64,000 nucleotides of DNA from Silene latifolia (lineage: Eukaryota > Streptophyta > Magnoliopsida > Caryophyllales > Caryophyllaceae), in contig NC_133538.1 in NCBI RefSeq assembly GCF_048544455.1, forward strand, positions 440,446,311-440,510,310, written 5' to 3'. The translations under genes were made by a program, and so were the position numbers. Shown in pieces: positions 12,129 through 23,698 of the stretch. The notes beneath the pieces were generated by a model. It searched no databases. It saw only the letters and a list, made by a program, of their open reading frames with translations, and was not told where the DNA came from. Positions within the stretch are counted from its first letter, which is position 1. Each line of letters starts with the position of its first letter.

Positions 12129-13682
12129 TTGTAACTACTGTAAAGGAAAGGGGCATTGGAAATTAGATTGCCCCAAGAAAGATAAACAGAACAAGTCTGG
12201 TACTGCTACTATTGGTGTAGCAAATGCAAATTCTAAGGAAGATGATTATGCTCTAGTTACTAATAGGGTCACGCATCACACTGATTTGTGGATTCTAGAT
12301 TCTGGAGCATCTTACCATATATCTCCGCGTAGAGAGTGGTTTTCAACTTATGAACTGGTAGATGGAGGCAATATTTCTATAGCCAACATTGCTGTTTATA
12401 GGCTAGTTGGAATCGGCTCAGTCAGGATAAGGACACAAGATGGTAAATTCTGCACATTGAACGAAGTTAGACATGTTCCACTGATGACAAAGAATTTGAT
12501 CCCCTTAAGTACGTTAGACAGTAAGGGTTTCATTTTTCAAGGTGTAGGTAGAGTTCTGAACGTCTGCAAAGGTTCAAATGTGGTTCTGAGAGGTATCAAG
12601 CACGATACTCTATATTATCTTCAAAGATCTACTCTGTCAGGTTCTGTTGCTGTTGCATCCTCAGATGTTAATAAAGAAGATTTGACTAAGTTGTGGCATA
12701 TGAGGCTTAGTCATATGAGTGAAAGGGGGATGCCGACTCTATAAAAAGAAGATCTTCTGTGTGGTCACAAGGTCAAGAGTCTGAATTTCTGTGAGCATTG
12801 TGTATTTGGGAAGCTACATCGCCTAAAGTTTCCTAAAGCAGTGCATAGGACCAAGGGCACACTTGATTACATCTATTCTGATTGTCGGGGTCCTACTAAG
12901 GTGGAGTCTTTGGGAGGTCACAGGTATTTTGTGTCAATTATTGATGATTATTCAAGGAAGACTTGGGTTTATTTGATGAAGCACAAAAATGAAGCCTTCA
13001 CTCACTTTATGCAGTGGAAGGCATTAATAAAGAATTAAACTGGGAAGAAAGTCAAGAGGTTGCGAACTGATAACGGCCCAGAGTTTTGTTGTTTTGAATT
13101 CAACGAGTTCTGCAAGAATGAAGGGATTCCTAAACATCGTACAGTCCGAGATACACCTCAGCAAAATGGTGTAGCAGAGCGAATGAACAGACACTTCTGG
13201 AGAGGGCAAGGTGCATGCTCTCTAATGCTGGACTAAGAAGAAGATTATGGGCAGAAGCAGTTAGTACAGCATGCTATCTGATAAATTGGGGACCTCACAC
13301 GAGTCTGAATCTCAAAACTCCATTTGAGATGTGGTCTGGTAAGTCTGCTAACTATTCTAGTTTAAGAGCTTTTGATAGTACTGCTTATTATCATGTTAGT
13401 GAGGGTAAGCTTGAGCCACGAGCTAAAAAGGGAGTATTCATGGGCTGTAGGGATGGTGTCAAGGGATACTGCATCTGGTCTCCATATGAAGGTAGGGTTA
13501 TTTTGAGTAGAAATATTGTCTTTAATGAAAATTCTAGGGTTAATCCTACTATGAAGTCTTTTATTTTGTCAGATAGTTGTAGTAGTGTTGATAAACAGGT
13601 GGAGCAGAAAGACACTCTTGATGAGAGTGTACCACAGGAAGAAGATCAACCACTATTATCCAAATCCGAATATGTACTGTAA
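12129..13682 (+). pseudogene. Copia zinc knuckle, protease and integrase
   Basis: The zinc knuckle is at about 12129. The aspartic protease motif WILDSGASYHI is at 12286. An integrase HHCC-like region (HMRLSHMSERGM, then CEHCVFGK) spans about 12697-12820. The integrase core has D in YSDCRGP, D in RTDNGPEF (about 13066) and E in NGVAERMN (about 13180). Stops interrupt at about 12742 and 13036, and a frameshift lies at about 13190. The C-terminal domain frame (13215-13682) has KGVFMGCRDGVKGY, the usual copia GKR-like block. All catalytic residues survive, but the polyprotein cannot be made whole. Confidence 0.85.
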
Positions 13683-15380
13683 GGTTCTTCATTACCAGTT
13701 CCGAATCAATAGAGTTTGGCCCATGAGCGGTCAATCAGGCCTAATTTTGGGAAGCCTCCGAATATACTTGGTTTTGAAGATATGGTGGGTTATGCACTTC
13801 AGGTTGCTGAGGAGGTAGATCCTGACTTACATGAGCCATCCACTTTCAAATAAGCAGTTACATGTTCTGAATCTGCCCAATGGGTTACTGCCCTGAGAGA
13901 TGAGATGGACTCACTTCAAAAGAATCAGACCTGAGAATTATCCAAGAAGCCTCAATGCTGAAAGATTGTTACTTGTAAATGGGACTTTAAGAATAAAGAA
14001 GGAGAAATTGTTGTTGAGGGTATAAGGTATAAAGCTCGATTGGTAGCTCGTGGGTTTAGTCAGAAAGAGGGGGTAGACTACAATGAGATTTTTTCACCAA
14101 TGGTCAGACATAATCCCATCAAAGTGTTACTAGCAATAGTTGCACATCAGGATTTAGAACTCGAACAGCTAGATGTGAAGACAACTTTCCTACATAGAGA
14201 GTTAGAAGAAGAGATATACATGACTCAGCCAGACAGTTTCCAGGTTCCAGGTAAAGAAGACTACGTTTGTAAGCTGAAGAAATCCTTATATGGGCTAAAA
14301 CAATCACCGAGGCAGTGGTATAAAATGTTCGACAGCTACAAGTTCGAAATTGGTTACAATAGGAGTCCGTATGATTGTTATGTTTATTACAGCAAGGTGA
14401 AGAATGGATCTCTCATTTATCTGATCCTATATGCAGACGATATGTCGATAGCTGCAGAGAGCAAGTCTAATATTCAGAAATTGAAGGCTATTCTCAGTGC
14501 TGAGTTTGTGATGAAAGATTTGGGTGTAGCAAGAAAAATTCTGGGAATGGATATTTACAGGGATATGAGCAAGAAGAAGCTTTTCTTATCTCATAAAGGC
14601 TATATTCAGAAGGTACTATCAAGATTTGACATGTCTACTGCTAAATCCATGGATACTCCTAGTGCATCAAATGCACATCTGTCTGTTGCTTTTGCACCCA
14701 AATCAGCTGAAGAAAGGGAGTACATGTCCCGAGTTCCATACTCTAGTGCAGTGGGTAGCTTGATGTATGCTATGGTCTGCACTAGACCTGATCTAGTGCA
14801 GTCAGTCAGTGTGGTGAGCCGGTTTATGGGTGATACAGGTAATGAGCACTGGCAAGTTGTGAAGAGAATTTTCCGGAACCTTAAAGGTACATCTGATGTT
14901 GGTCTCATTTATGGAGGTGATAGAGAGTGCCTTGTGTCAGCGTACTCAGATTCTGATTATGCAGAGATGTTGACAAACAGACGATCAATGACAGTTATGT
15001 TTTCACTCTTGGTGGTTCTGGTCGTCGATTGTAAGGCTACATTGCAGGCTACAGTTACTTTGTCTACTACTGAAGCAGAGTATATGGCATTGACCGCAGC
15101 AGCTAAAGAGGGTAGATGGTTAAAAGGGTTGGTCAGTGATCTGGGTCTCCATCAAGAGTAAGCTATTGTATTCTGTGACAGTCTTAGTGCAATATGCTTG
15201 GCTAAAGATCATGTCCATCATGAGAGTACTAAGCATATAGATGTGAGATATCACTTTCTGAGAAATAAGAAGAGGATTAAGGTGAACAAAGTGGGTACTG
15301 CTGATAACCCAGCTGACATGGTTACCAAGCCAGTTCCGCATAGCAAGTTCCAACACTGTTTGGACTTGCTAAATATCTGA
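13683..15380 (+). pseudogene. Copia reverse transcriptase and RNase H
   Basis: RT homology starts before 13900 (WVTALRDEMDSLQKN) with stops at about 13851, 13932 and 13956. From 14040 it is open for 373 codons: VARGFSQKEGVDYNEIFSP, LDVKTTFLH, the CKLKKSLYGLKQSPRQWY block and the catalytic YADDM at about 14429. RNase H follows with SAYSDSDYAE and LSTTEAEYMAL. A stop at 15159-15161 is read past by homology to 15380, ending with the typical copia tail (DVRYHFLRNK, NPADMVTKP). Confidence 0.9.
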
Positions 15381-15513
15381 AGTCTGTAATTGCCCCTTTG
15401 TGGGCAATATCTGAGGGGGAAGGGAGAACAGTTTTCTGGTACATCTGGAATATATGGGGGTGCATCTGGTACATCTGCCTGTTTGTGAGAGAATTCAAGT
15501 CAAGGTGGAAATT

Positions 15514-15770
15514 TGTTGAGTTTGTGCCTTGATTCTGTTAGTCGCCGCTTCGAACGACTATGCGGGAGTATAATACAAACTCTCTAAGCCTCTACCTAGC
15601 AGTCATGCTTATCATCCCGTCTGAATCTGTGATCTCAAAACTCCTCACATATCAATAAAACTCTCTCCCTTCTGCCCTGTGGACGTAGCTAACACATCGT
15701 TAGTGAACCACGTAAATTTGTGCGTTTGTCTTTTATTGTTTATTTGTTCTTTCTTGCTTCTGTTATAACA
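15514..15770 (+). repeat. 3' LTR of nested copia
   Basis: It starts TGTTGAGTTTGTGCC right after the purine tract and ends TGTTATAACA. Only scattered substitutions and a short indel separate it from the 5' LTR, which suggests a fairly recent insertion despite the many coding breaks. Confidence 0.9.
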
Positions 15771-16679
15771 GTTTTTTTCTTCATTGTACCTCCTTGAACA
15801 CATTTCGTACCTATATATCATCAATATGTAGTATAAAGCATTTGTATTCTACTTTGCTTACTTTGTACCTATGTGTTTTTTAATTCTACTTGTTTTGATT
15901 TGTAATGGACTTGTTGTACTATTGTACCTATTTTCAGAAGTACCATATAACTAACCATTTGGTACCTATGTACATTAAGTTTGTTAATGTAGATGATTGG
16001 TATAATATTTTTTCTATATTGTACCTTAATAAATTAATTTGATTTAGATATAGCGACAACTAATGACCTTTACTTTGTACCGTACTATCCCACATTTTGT
16101 ACCTGTGTATCATCAATATGGTAGTATAACACATTTGTATTCTAATTTTTTTATTTTATACCTATTTATATTATAAATCTAATTGTTTTACTTTGTGCCT
16201 TCTATTTGAAGTGTACCTGTTTCACTTTAGTACCTATTTAAAAATGTTCTATACTATCGAGCATTTTGTACCTAATAATAAGTACTTTGAATATGTTAGT
16301 TTATATGATTTTTCATATATTTTTCTTCATTGTACCTCTTTGAACTCATTTGGTACCTATATTTCATCAATCTTTTAGTGTAAAACATTTGTATTCTACT
16401 TTGTTTACTTGGTACCTTTGTCTTTTATAAATCTACTAGTTTTTATTTGTAGTGTACTTGTTTTACTTTTGTACCTTTGTACATTTAGTACGTAAATGTT
16501 TATGTTTTGTACAATATTTTTTCTATATTGTACCTGTTTACAGAGGTACCATACTACGACCATTTTGTACCTATGTACCATCAATATGTTAGTAAAAGTC
16601 AGTTTTACTATATTTATTTTATTTCATACCTATTTGAATTGTAATATATTTGTTTTACCTCGTACTAATGTATTTGTAG
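15771..16679 (+). repeat. GTACCT-rich degenerate tandem repeat, right part
   Basis: Units of roughly 200-290 bp can be traced by CATCAATATG..TAGTATAA at about 15822, 16107, 16363 and 16569. A larger homology links TTCTTCATTGTACCTC at about 15778 and about 16324. GTACC occurs many times on this strand. It sits in the presumed long intron of the accessory gene. Confidence 0.7.
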
Positions 16680-17685
16680 AAAATGGAAGGATATTAACGC
16701 ATATGGATCCCCATCTGGCCTTCAACGATTAATTGGTCAACTAAATGAGAAACAAAAGGATGATATTAAAGAGATCAATTTTGGGAGATTGTTAACTTTA
16801 AACTTGACACAATTTTACCAAGGAATGGTACCATTCCTTTTAGGTGCTTACCACCCCAAAAGTAGGCAACTTCATGTGGATGATAATAAGGAATGTTTTC
16901 TTAATGTGTATGATGTGTACGATGTGTTTATGTTGCCATGTGATACGGGCAAGAAAGTTATCGCAGCGACAAATAAGAAATCAGACATACATCATATGGA
17001 ATATGTGCAATTTTAGAGGGACAAGTTTGGTTTAGGACCCAACAAAGAACTTAGTGGTGAGATAGTTGCTTCTAAAATCCTTAAGTTCAAGGATGGGGGA
17101 CGACTTCAAAAGGTATTTTATTTTGTTTGTTATGCGAACACTTTTAGCACCCAAAGCACATAAGAATGTTGATCTTCACCTAGTACCTTCGGTGAAGGAT
17201 GTTGGCGAGATAGGTACTTTTGATTGGTGTGCATATGTGCTATAGAAACTTGGTGACGCTGTTACGAAGTGGAGGTCGAAAGATCTAAAGAATGTTAGAG
17301 GTTGTATGTTGTTCCTTCTGCATGTGTACTTCCACCGCTTGACTTGGCAGTCTCTCAAGGCATCATCAAAATCCCTTTGATACAACATTGGGATATGAAG
17401 CAGTTGAAAACTCGAGTAGAGGAGGAGAGGAAAGCAACTCAGGAAATGAAAGAAAAGTACGGCCTTGGTGAGTGGGATACTACTACATACCCTATCGGAA
17501 GGGAACGTATACTGGTGGCTAAGAAAGAAAGAATTCTTGTAATTGAATTATCTCAAAGTGGCGATGGTAGAACTGTAACATATAAAGTTCCAGATGACCT
17601 CCTCACAAATGAGCAAATTCGTCAACAAGCCAAAAAAGTAAGTTTTTTTTTATTTTACTCCTACATTCTGTGCATGTTACTATAG
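16680..17685 (+). pseudogene. MULE accessory gene, plant-mobile-domain/DUF1985-like exons
   Basis: The exon appears to start after a TTTGTAG acceptor at 16679. The frame gives GSPSGLQRLIGQLNEKQ, INFGRLLTLNLTQFYQGMVP and AYHPKSRQLHV, the pattern (small folded block, then LNVYDVYDVFMLP) of plant mobile domain/DUF1985-like proteins often carried by MULEs and CACTA elements. A TAG at about 17014 interrupts homology, which continues (RDKFGLGPNKELSGE). After a probable intron there is FDWCAYVL, a further stop, then LFLLHVYFHRLDL and a Lys/Glu-rich region to 17685. No Ulp1 protease catalytic triad is seen. It is decayed but recognisable. Confidence 0.65.
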
Positions 17686-17929
17686 TATTTGTACCTCCCA
17701 TGAAAATATATAGTCCGCTTCTTCCCTGTAAGTATGGACATGTTTTCGTGCCTTTTATTTATACGTTATGTACCTGTTTTGTTTTATTTATAAACTATGG
17801 TTTCATGGCTTAAGTTCTATCATATGTACCTGATTTTTTTTAGTATTTTTATCTACCTGAAAATATAGTGAACAGTTTTTTTAACCCTTATTTTAAATAT
17901 GTCCTTACCAATTTATGGTTTAATGACGT

Positions 17930-18320
17930 AGGAGTAAGAGGTAGACTCCATGTTGAAAAAGAGGGATCAAGAGATATACTCAAGACTCACAATTGAGAGG
18001 GTGACACGAATAAAGATGAATGCCTTAAAGTTAAGCGAGAAGGAGAAGGAGAAGGAGAAAGAAGTAGCAGTTGAGGAGAATGGTGTAGTTATATATCCTT
18101 TACGCAATTGCTGGCGGACGATGAAGTAATGCGATCATGTGATGATTTAGTTGCGCGTATGATGGAGGCGACTAATGATGCTAAGGAAATGCCTTCATTT
18201 CACCTCGGGATAAATGATGAAGGTTTTAATCGATTCCGGAACATAAGTCCCCCACGGAAAAACATGGGATTAGTTAGAGTAAGAGTCGCAAGGAAAAAGG
18301 GAGGCAACAAGAAGACTTAA
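17930..18320 (+). pseudogene. MULE accessory gene, 3' exon(s)
   Basis: After an AG at about 17932 a charged, probably coiled-coil frame runs through MLKKRDQEIYSRLTIERV and a KEKEKEKE stretch to about 18100. Homology then shifts frame to LADDEVMRSCDDLVARMM and MPSFHLGIND, the PSF-x-LG motif typical of the C-terminal half of DUF1985/Ulp1-type MULE proteins. It ends with a basic tail (ARKKGGNKK) and a stop at 18318-18320. At least one frameshift. Confidence 0.55.
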
Positions 18321-19029
18321 CTTTGGTTTATTTATGTAATGTTGAAGACCTTGTAAGACCACGTTAGTTTGATCACTTTGATTATTTGTTTTTCATTTGT
18401 TCCTTTAGATAGACATCATTTTTAAACAGTTATGTTCATTTAGCATTGTTGCGTAAGACTTACTTCTTTATTGGTAATTAGCTAGTCTGAAAAATGGAAA
18501 CAATCATTTTTTTTACCTTCGAATACAGATAATGTATCATTTCAGGACAAAAGTGGTACCATTTCCAAAAATAGCGTTTCATAATATAGGTAATGGCATT
18601 GGTTTCTATTGTATGCCTACCGTACCCCATTTGATACAACACTGTTAACTCTATATTATATATCTAAGCTTAGTTGTATCGTATTTAATCCCGGTTTATG
18701 TAGAAATTATACCTCAGCGAATTGAGTACGTATCATACAATTAATTTAAGCCTTTTGTGTTCCCATTGTATGTAGGTTTCGCACCTCCTTTTTTTTAACA
18801 GATGTTTGGTTTTTTTAGGTAATTTTTAAAAAATATGTTTTGTACCTCCTTTTTTTTAGCTTAGTTGTAATTTTTTATAGGGTAAAAATTAACCATCTTA
18901 ATTTATAGTAACAAAAATTTAGTGTTTTATTCAATAAAACTTGTAATAATTCGGTAAATTCTTATAGCGGTAAATGTTAAAGATGAAAACAATTCAGTTT
19001 AAACTCTAAAAAATACAAACAAATCTAAA
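18321..19029. other. Intergenic region between the two convergent MULE genes
   Basis: AT-rich, with GTACC/GTACCTCC words repeated (about 18530-18850). No gene seen. Polyadenylation of both genes would have to occur here. Confidence 0.5.
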
Positions 19030-21560
19030 TTAAGTGCTCGGTGGAGTATACGGTGCAACACTATTAGTTGTAGTTGAAGTGACTCCCCTTTCCTTAGTTT
19101 TCTTTCTTTTAGAAGGACACTTCAACCTACCACTTCGGCCCTTTGTCTTTGAACGTACTGGATCTAGTACTTTGCGAGAGGACTTATGACTATCATTACT
19201 GGTGTTTTGGTTAGTATGTGACTGTTCAAGAATTTTACGTACACCAGCACAAGCACTTGTGTAAACTTGGTCGATGAAAACCCTTGTTTCGCTTGACCCT
19301 TGGCTTTGAAGTATGAGGGTGTGTAGATTGCAAAGAATTTCTTGATGCCAGGATAAACGGTCAGCTGATAGTACAATGCTAGATGATTGCTCTCTTAACC
19401 GCACCCACACCTAGGACATATAAAAGTGATGGATAAGTACATTTGCTCGAATACTAGGTACTTTTCTAGAATAACTGGTACGATAAGTGAAAATGTACCA
19501 AATATGATTCAGTTGGTTAAGTTTAGTAAAAACTATTAATGAACAAAAAAATGTGCCTCTGATTTTGTATATCTTGACCACCGTTTCTTGATATATCTTT
19601 CGGGAATATCGGAGACCGAACTCAAATGTAACACACGAAGGGAACGGTAGCACAATATTCCAACTACTGCATCAAACTTTCGGCATGAGCACAAGATGAG
19701 AGTAATAGCAGAATCAAATGTTACCACATGATGAGAGTCGGGATCATTCAATGGTAAACCCTAAATACCTTTGTTGTATCTTCGCTGTCTAGCAAGACAA
19801 GATTTGTACCTAAAGAGTATACAAATTTCTCTTCAAAGCGTTTAAACAAGTTGATAATATAAACGCTTGAACAAGTTGATAGTATAAACACTTGAATCAC
19901 TTTTAACAAGTCCCACCATGGACATATTTGAAGACGGCGTTGATCTACCACACTGAAATTTGTTTTTCTCTTCCTCACTCCTCTACCTCCTTATAGCGTC
20001 ATTAAATATTCCGAAGAAATCGGTGATAGAGGTTGTCTTAGTGGCATGAACGCTAATAACATGATTTGTACTTTTATTTCTTTGTGATGAAAGGATACCC
20101 GCAAAGAAAAAATCCTTGCTATATGCAGTAGACCACTTTTCACGAATTTCATATAAATGTTGGAACCATTCATCATTCTCTAGGCCATAGTCATATATCA
20201 TGTTAGTCCACGTTGATTCAAACTCGGCAATGTTAAAGCACCCACTTAGGCATTTGTTGAAAATACTTTTGAAGGATGTGTCTTGCTTAAGGCATCAAAA
20301 ATGAGATATTGCGTTCTGTTGTATATGCCACTGACAAAGACGATGCCTTGACATAGGTAACACCTGAAATGACATAACATGTTTCCATTTTATCAAGTCA
20401 GTTTCATATTTTTGTTTGGTACCATTTCGTACCACTAAAATGGTCAGTTTAACGACTTACTGGGAGTTTCGTACCATACCACAAATAATGTTTAATGATG
20501 ATACATGCCCATAAATTAGTTTAGTACCATAAAAATGTTCAATATTACTACTTAATATTATTGTAGTATGATGCGACAGTTAGATATTAAGAGGACATAA
20601 TGTAAATAAATTTGTGTAGAAAATAAGATACGCTACCAGATTTAATAAAATTATTGGTTTCTGATCATACCTATTTAATGGCATTTGACATAGCTTGGTC
20701 TTGATCGGTAAAAATAGACGTAGAAAAAACATCTCCACCCATTGATTCATTGACGTTGCTGAATAACCATTGAAATGACTCCTCCTTCTTGTCGGAGAGG
20801 AACGCACAACCAAACATCACATTTGACCAATGGTTGTTGACACCCACAAAGGCACCACATATAAGGTTGTACCTATTTGTGCGATATGTTGTATCAAATA
20901 TTACCACATCATGATATATCATATGGTCTTCCTTCATCATTGCATCTCTACAAAATAGATTTTGCACCCTATTTTCGGAATCATACTTAATCCTATAAAA
21001 GAATGAAGGATCCTCATCTGCTCTTTTTTTTTAGCATGTGAACAACATTTTGGGCATCTCCACGAGCAATTAATATCATCTTAAGCCTGTGAACAAAATT
21101 AAGATGGTCTTTCTTAGTATGACCAACATATTCTTCACCACCACAAGCTACGGCTAGATATCGATATTGAGCAGTAGGAGAAAGTCTAGCTTCAGTCATA
21201 ATTTGTATAACCTCACCCTCTTCCAGTGGTATTGCTCTTTCAGAACGATGATTGTGATGCCATTATGGTGGTGTTAATGGATGATTATGTGCTACCACAT
21301 GCATCACCACCTCATAGATATTGAAATCCACATTAAGCTTTACTCTGATCTTCGCTTCACATCCAGTCCTAGTTATTAGCATAGTTCGTTGCTTGCATTT
21401 CCATTACTAATGGTGGAACAACATTGTTTGTATGCGTGGACCATTTCTTTGCCCCGAATCCAATAAATTTTTAATTTTGAACATAAAATTTGTAGAATCC
21501 TTCCCACTTCAAAGCTTTCGCCCCGACTAATAAACCTCTAATATCTACATCATCTGCAAT
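19030..21560 (-). pseudogene. FAR1/FHY3-type MULE transposase, interrupted
   Basis: Read from right to left. About 21480-21240 is a FAR1 DNA-binding domain (RTGCEAKIRVKLNVDF, then AHNHPL, a C-C-H-H zinc module) with one in-frame stop. 21199-21014 continues as GHTKKDHLNFVHRLK up to a T-run where the frame breaks. 20967-20671 is the MULE catalytic core. About 20200-19536 matches the downstream region (YGLENDEWFQHLYEIREKW, FFAGILSSQR) and a SWIM-type zinc finger (CSCRKF..GILC), in which the final His appears lost. 19410-19030 is the Lys/Arg-rich C-terminus (DPVRSKTKGRSGR). The protein would bind the TIRs and cut and rejoin the element in the nucleus. Introns are likely between blocks. Several stops and frameshifts make it a pseudogene. 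Confidence 0.8.
20671..20967 (-). pseudogene. Catalytic core block of the MULE transposase
   Basis: This 98-codon block carries the first acidic residue in VVIFDTTYRTNRYN, the AFVGVNNHWSNVMFGCAFLS strand typical of MULE transposases, and the second in SIFTDQDQAMSNAIK. It starts with NLFCRDAMM, the usual block after the FAR1 domain. The expected third acidic residue lies further downstream and is not clearly identified. Confidence 0.85.
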
Positions 21561-21599
21561 CACACCTACATCATAAAACGAGTACACAGAGATGAAAGT

Positions 21600-21970
21600 A
21601 GGGGCATAACGAGCGAATAGTGGTACGAATGCAGTAGCGACATACATATGACAAATAGAACGACATATAGTACACAAAGTAGATGACAGTAGGGATGTAA
21701 CCAAAGAGTAGGGGTACGAATGTAGTAATGACATACATATACAAGAACAATGGTACAACAGATTGACCAACAAAAGTATGACAAACTGGAAAATGAATTT
21801 ACGTATAACAAAATGTATATAAGAATGACAAAATTGACGAAGAATGATGAAATGTAAAATGTATACAAGAATGATAAAATGGAAAATGCAGTATGGACAT
21901 ACATACGACAAATTGAACAACAAAATGATTATAAGAATGATGAAATTGAAAATGAATTCAAGTATGACAT
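21600..21970. repeat. Degenerate short-period repeat inside the MULE
   Basis: Variants of ATAAGAATGACAAAATTG, CAAGAATGATAAAATGG and CATACATATGACAAAT recur loosely. The long minus-strand open frames here are Tyr/Ile/Phe-rich by-products of this composition and are not credible proteins. Confidence 0.55.
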
Positions 21971-22581
21971 AATCATTATTTACCTTCATCTTCTGTTATT
22001 GTTAGTTCATCTTTCTCCGCCATTAGCGAATCTTCGTCAATATTTTTCAACATCGTCAATGCTACAATTTACAAGAAAAATAAATTGATTTATAAACAAA
22101 AGTTTTGACCCTATCAAATAAATTATTCAATAATACCTTCTATAGAAGTGTCATATTCTGCCAAATCCATTCGAATTTCTTGGGAGTGATCTTCTACTAC
22201 ATGCAAATTTAGCGACAATCAAATTTTCATAAATATGATGCATGCTAATATCACATGAAATAACACAATAATAAACAAACCTGGTCTGTTTTCAATTACG
22301 ATGCAGGCGATTTAAGATATGAGGCGTTTAATTTTGCTTGAATAAACTGATGATTGATTATGGATTTTTTTCATGGAGATTGGGAATGAGAATAGGATGG
22401 AGAAATGGCCGTTGAATGTCTGATGATTGATTAGAAGAAAAATAGGATAGAATATCTCAATAAGGTAACTGCCTAATTTAGTGGCTATTATGATTATGAT
22501 TTTGCATTAATTGAGAAAAATAAAAAATCAGAATAACCATATTTTAATATGGTATTAATTGAATCCAATACACTCTTAATA

Positions 22582-22632
22582 GGGCCGTCTCTCACTAACT
22601 TATTGAGAGACGGTCTCTCGAGAGTTTTTGGG
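22582..22632 (-). repeat. MULE right terminal inverted repeat
   Basis: Partner of 9656-9706. Read inward (minus strand) it starts CCCAAAAACTCTCGAGAGAC. The TIR is itself partly self-complementary: GGCCGTCTCTC and GAGAGACGGTC flank a short AT spacer. Confidence 0.85.
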
Positions 22633-22641
22633 TTAATTTAA

Positions 22642-23493
22642 ATATCAATAACTTCAAATTGGTAATTGAAATTAACGACATGCAAAGAATTACTCGTAAT
22701 TAGTCATTAAAACATGCTAAATAACCAATTAAACATGCTTAATCATAGTACAATTCATGTAAAGGCAAATCTAACCTAACAGAAGATAAATTCAACACAA
22801 CAAAGCCATCCATCGGTATATTCATATTACTAATCCCATTCTCCTTCATTCAACATCAACAATATATAATTATCATCGCTAACTAAAGCATAATTAAAAC
22901 GAAAAAACGATATGAAATGATATAATGAATAAATCAATAAAAACGGAATCAAAAAGGAGAAAGGAGGGATTTTTAATGCACCCTAAACCTATATGTATCG
23001 TTGACATCATCTTGGATCATAATTGATCGTAGATTTTGTCTCGAGGAGTCGTCATCGACGAAGAAGCAAAGCAAACACGTGTTTTTTTGTAAATCTGACC
23101 AACGTTTTTCAAACTTGAATTGTGAACTCGTTTCTCGATGAAAACTCGATTGGAAGAATGTTTTAGAATTGTGGAAGAACATAGATGTTTAAAGTGTAAA
23201 TAAATAAAAATCTTTTGGATGCAATAGGCACGAAAACTGAGGGAGAAAAGTTGTTGTTTCACGCTAGAAATAACGCGAAAACATAGTGTTTGAACACTCT
23301 ATTTTTCGAGCCAATTCGAGCACGATTTGGGTTTTGTTTCTGGAAGTTGAAGCTTGGAAATGGATTATGGATGTGTGGATATGATAGAGGTATAATGTTA
23401 CGGGATTGGTGATGTTGTTTTGAGCGGTTTTGAAGGAGGTATATATAGGGAGACGGCAATGGTTGGAATAGGATTTATAGACCTAAGATTGCA
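22642..23493 (-). repeat. Tat/Ogre-like LTR, segment 3, with TATA box
   Basis: This continues the LTR after the MULE. On the minus strand a TATA motif, CCTATATATACC, lies at about 23439-23450, so transcription would run leftwards towards the PBS at 8239. That matches the element's orientation and supports all three segments being one LTR of at least 1.7 kb. The left boundary of U3 is not visible, because rearranged sequence follows at 23494. Confidence 0.5.
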
Positions 23494-23562
23494 TTTTTAT
23501 CTCAATAGCCCGACTATGGAAGGATACTAGATGTTGAAGGAGTTGGGTTATTGAGATAAAAA
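23494..23562. repeat. Hairpin with 18-bp arms
   Basis: TTTTTATCTCAATAGCCC at 23494 pairs with GGGTTATTGAGATAAAAA at 23545-23562 with one mismatch, leaving a loop of about 33 bp. It lies between the Tat-like LTR and the rearranged Tekay LTR end. Confidence 0.75.
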
Positions 23563-23575
23563 TAACACAATAACA

Positions 23576-23698
23576 CAATATATGAGTCTCCTAACTCATC
23601 TTCATATTCTTCATATTCTTCACCTAAGTTTAATAATTGTGTTTTTGTTGTTCTTATAGGTGAAGAATATGAAGATGAGTTAGGAGACTCATATATTG
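23576..23698. repeat. Fold-back: inverted duplicate of a Tekay LTR fragment
   Basis: The left arm 23576-23625 is the reverse complement of 23657-23698 except for one extra 9-bp AAGAATATG unit. The right arm is ordinary LTR sequence (it matches 36395-36436), so the left arm is an inverted copy at the broken end of the LTR. The loop is about 31 bp. Confidence 0.85.

Larger units (their letters stand above)
11095..15770 (+). mobile_element. Nested Ty1/copia retrotransposon (Tork/Tnt1-like)
   Basis: LTRs at 11095-11354 (260 bp) and 15514-15770 (257 bp) are near-identical and end TGTTATAACA. A Met-tRNA-type PBS and a purine tract (AAGGTGGAAAT, 15503-15513) adjoin them. The body encodes Gag, protease, integrase, RT and RNase H in copia order but with several stops and frameshifts. 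The TSD is not clear because it lies in T-runs. Repeat sequence on both sides is the same array, which shows the insertion site. Confidence 0.9.
9656..22632. mobile_element. FAR1-type Mutator-like element (MULE) with two decayed genes, invaded by copia
   Basis: A perfect 9-bp target duplication TTAATTTAA flanks it (9647-9655 and 22633-22641), the size expected for MULEs. About 51 bp of terminal inverted repeat lies immediately inside. Span is 12,977 bp, about 8.3 kb without the nested copia. It holds a plus-strand gene with a plant-mobile-domain-like region (9915-18320) and a minus-strand FAR1/FHY3-type transposase (19030-21560), with their 3' ends facing each other. Both have stops and frameshifts, so it is no longer autonomous. 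Confidence 0.85.

Noticed and set aside
21471..21989. 172-codon minus-strand frame rich in Tyr, Ile and Phe
   Set aside because: Mostly arises from a short-period AT-rich repeat. Only its last few codons resemble the start of a FAR1 domain.
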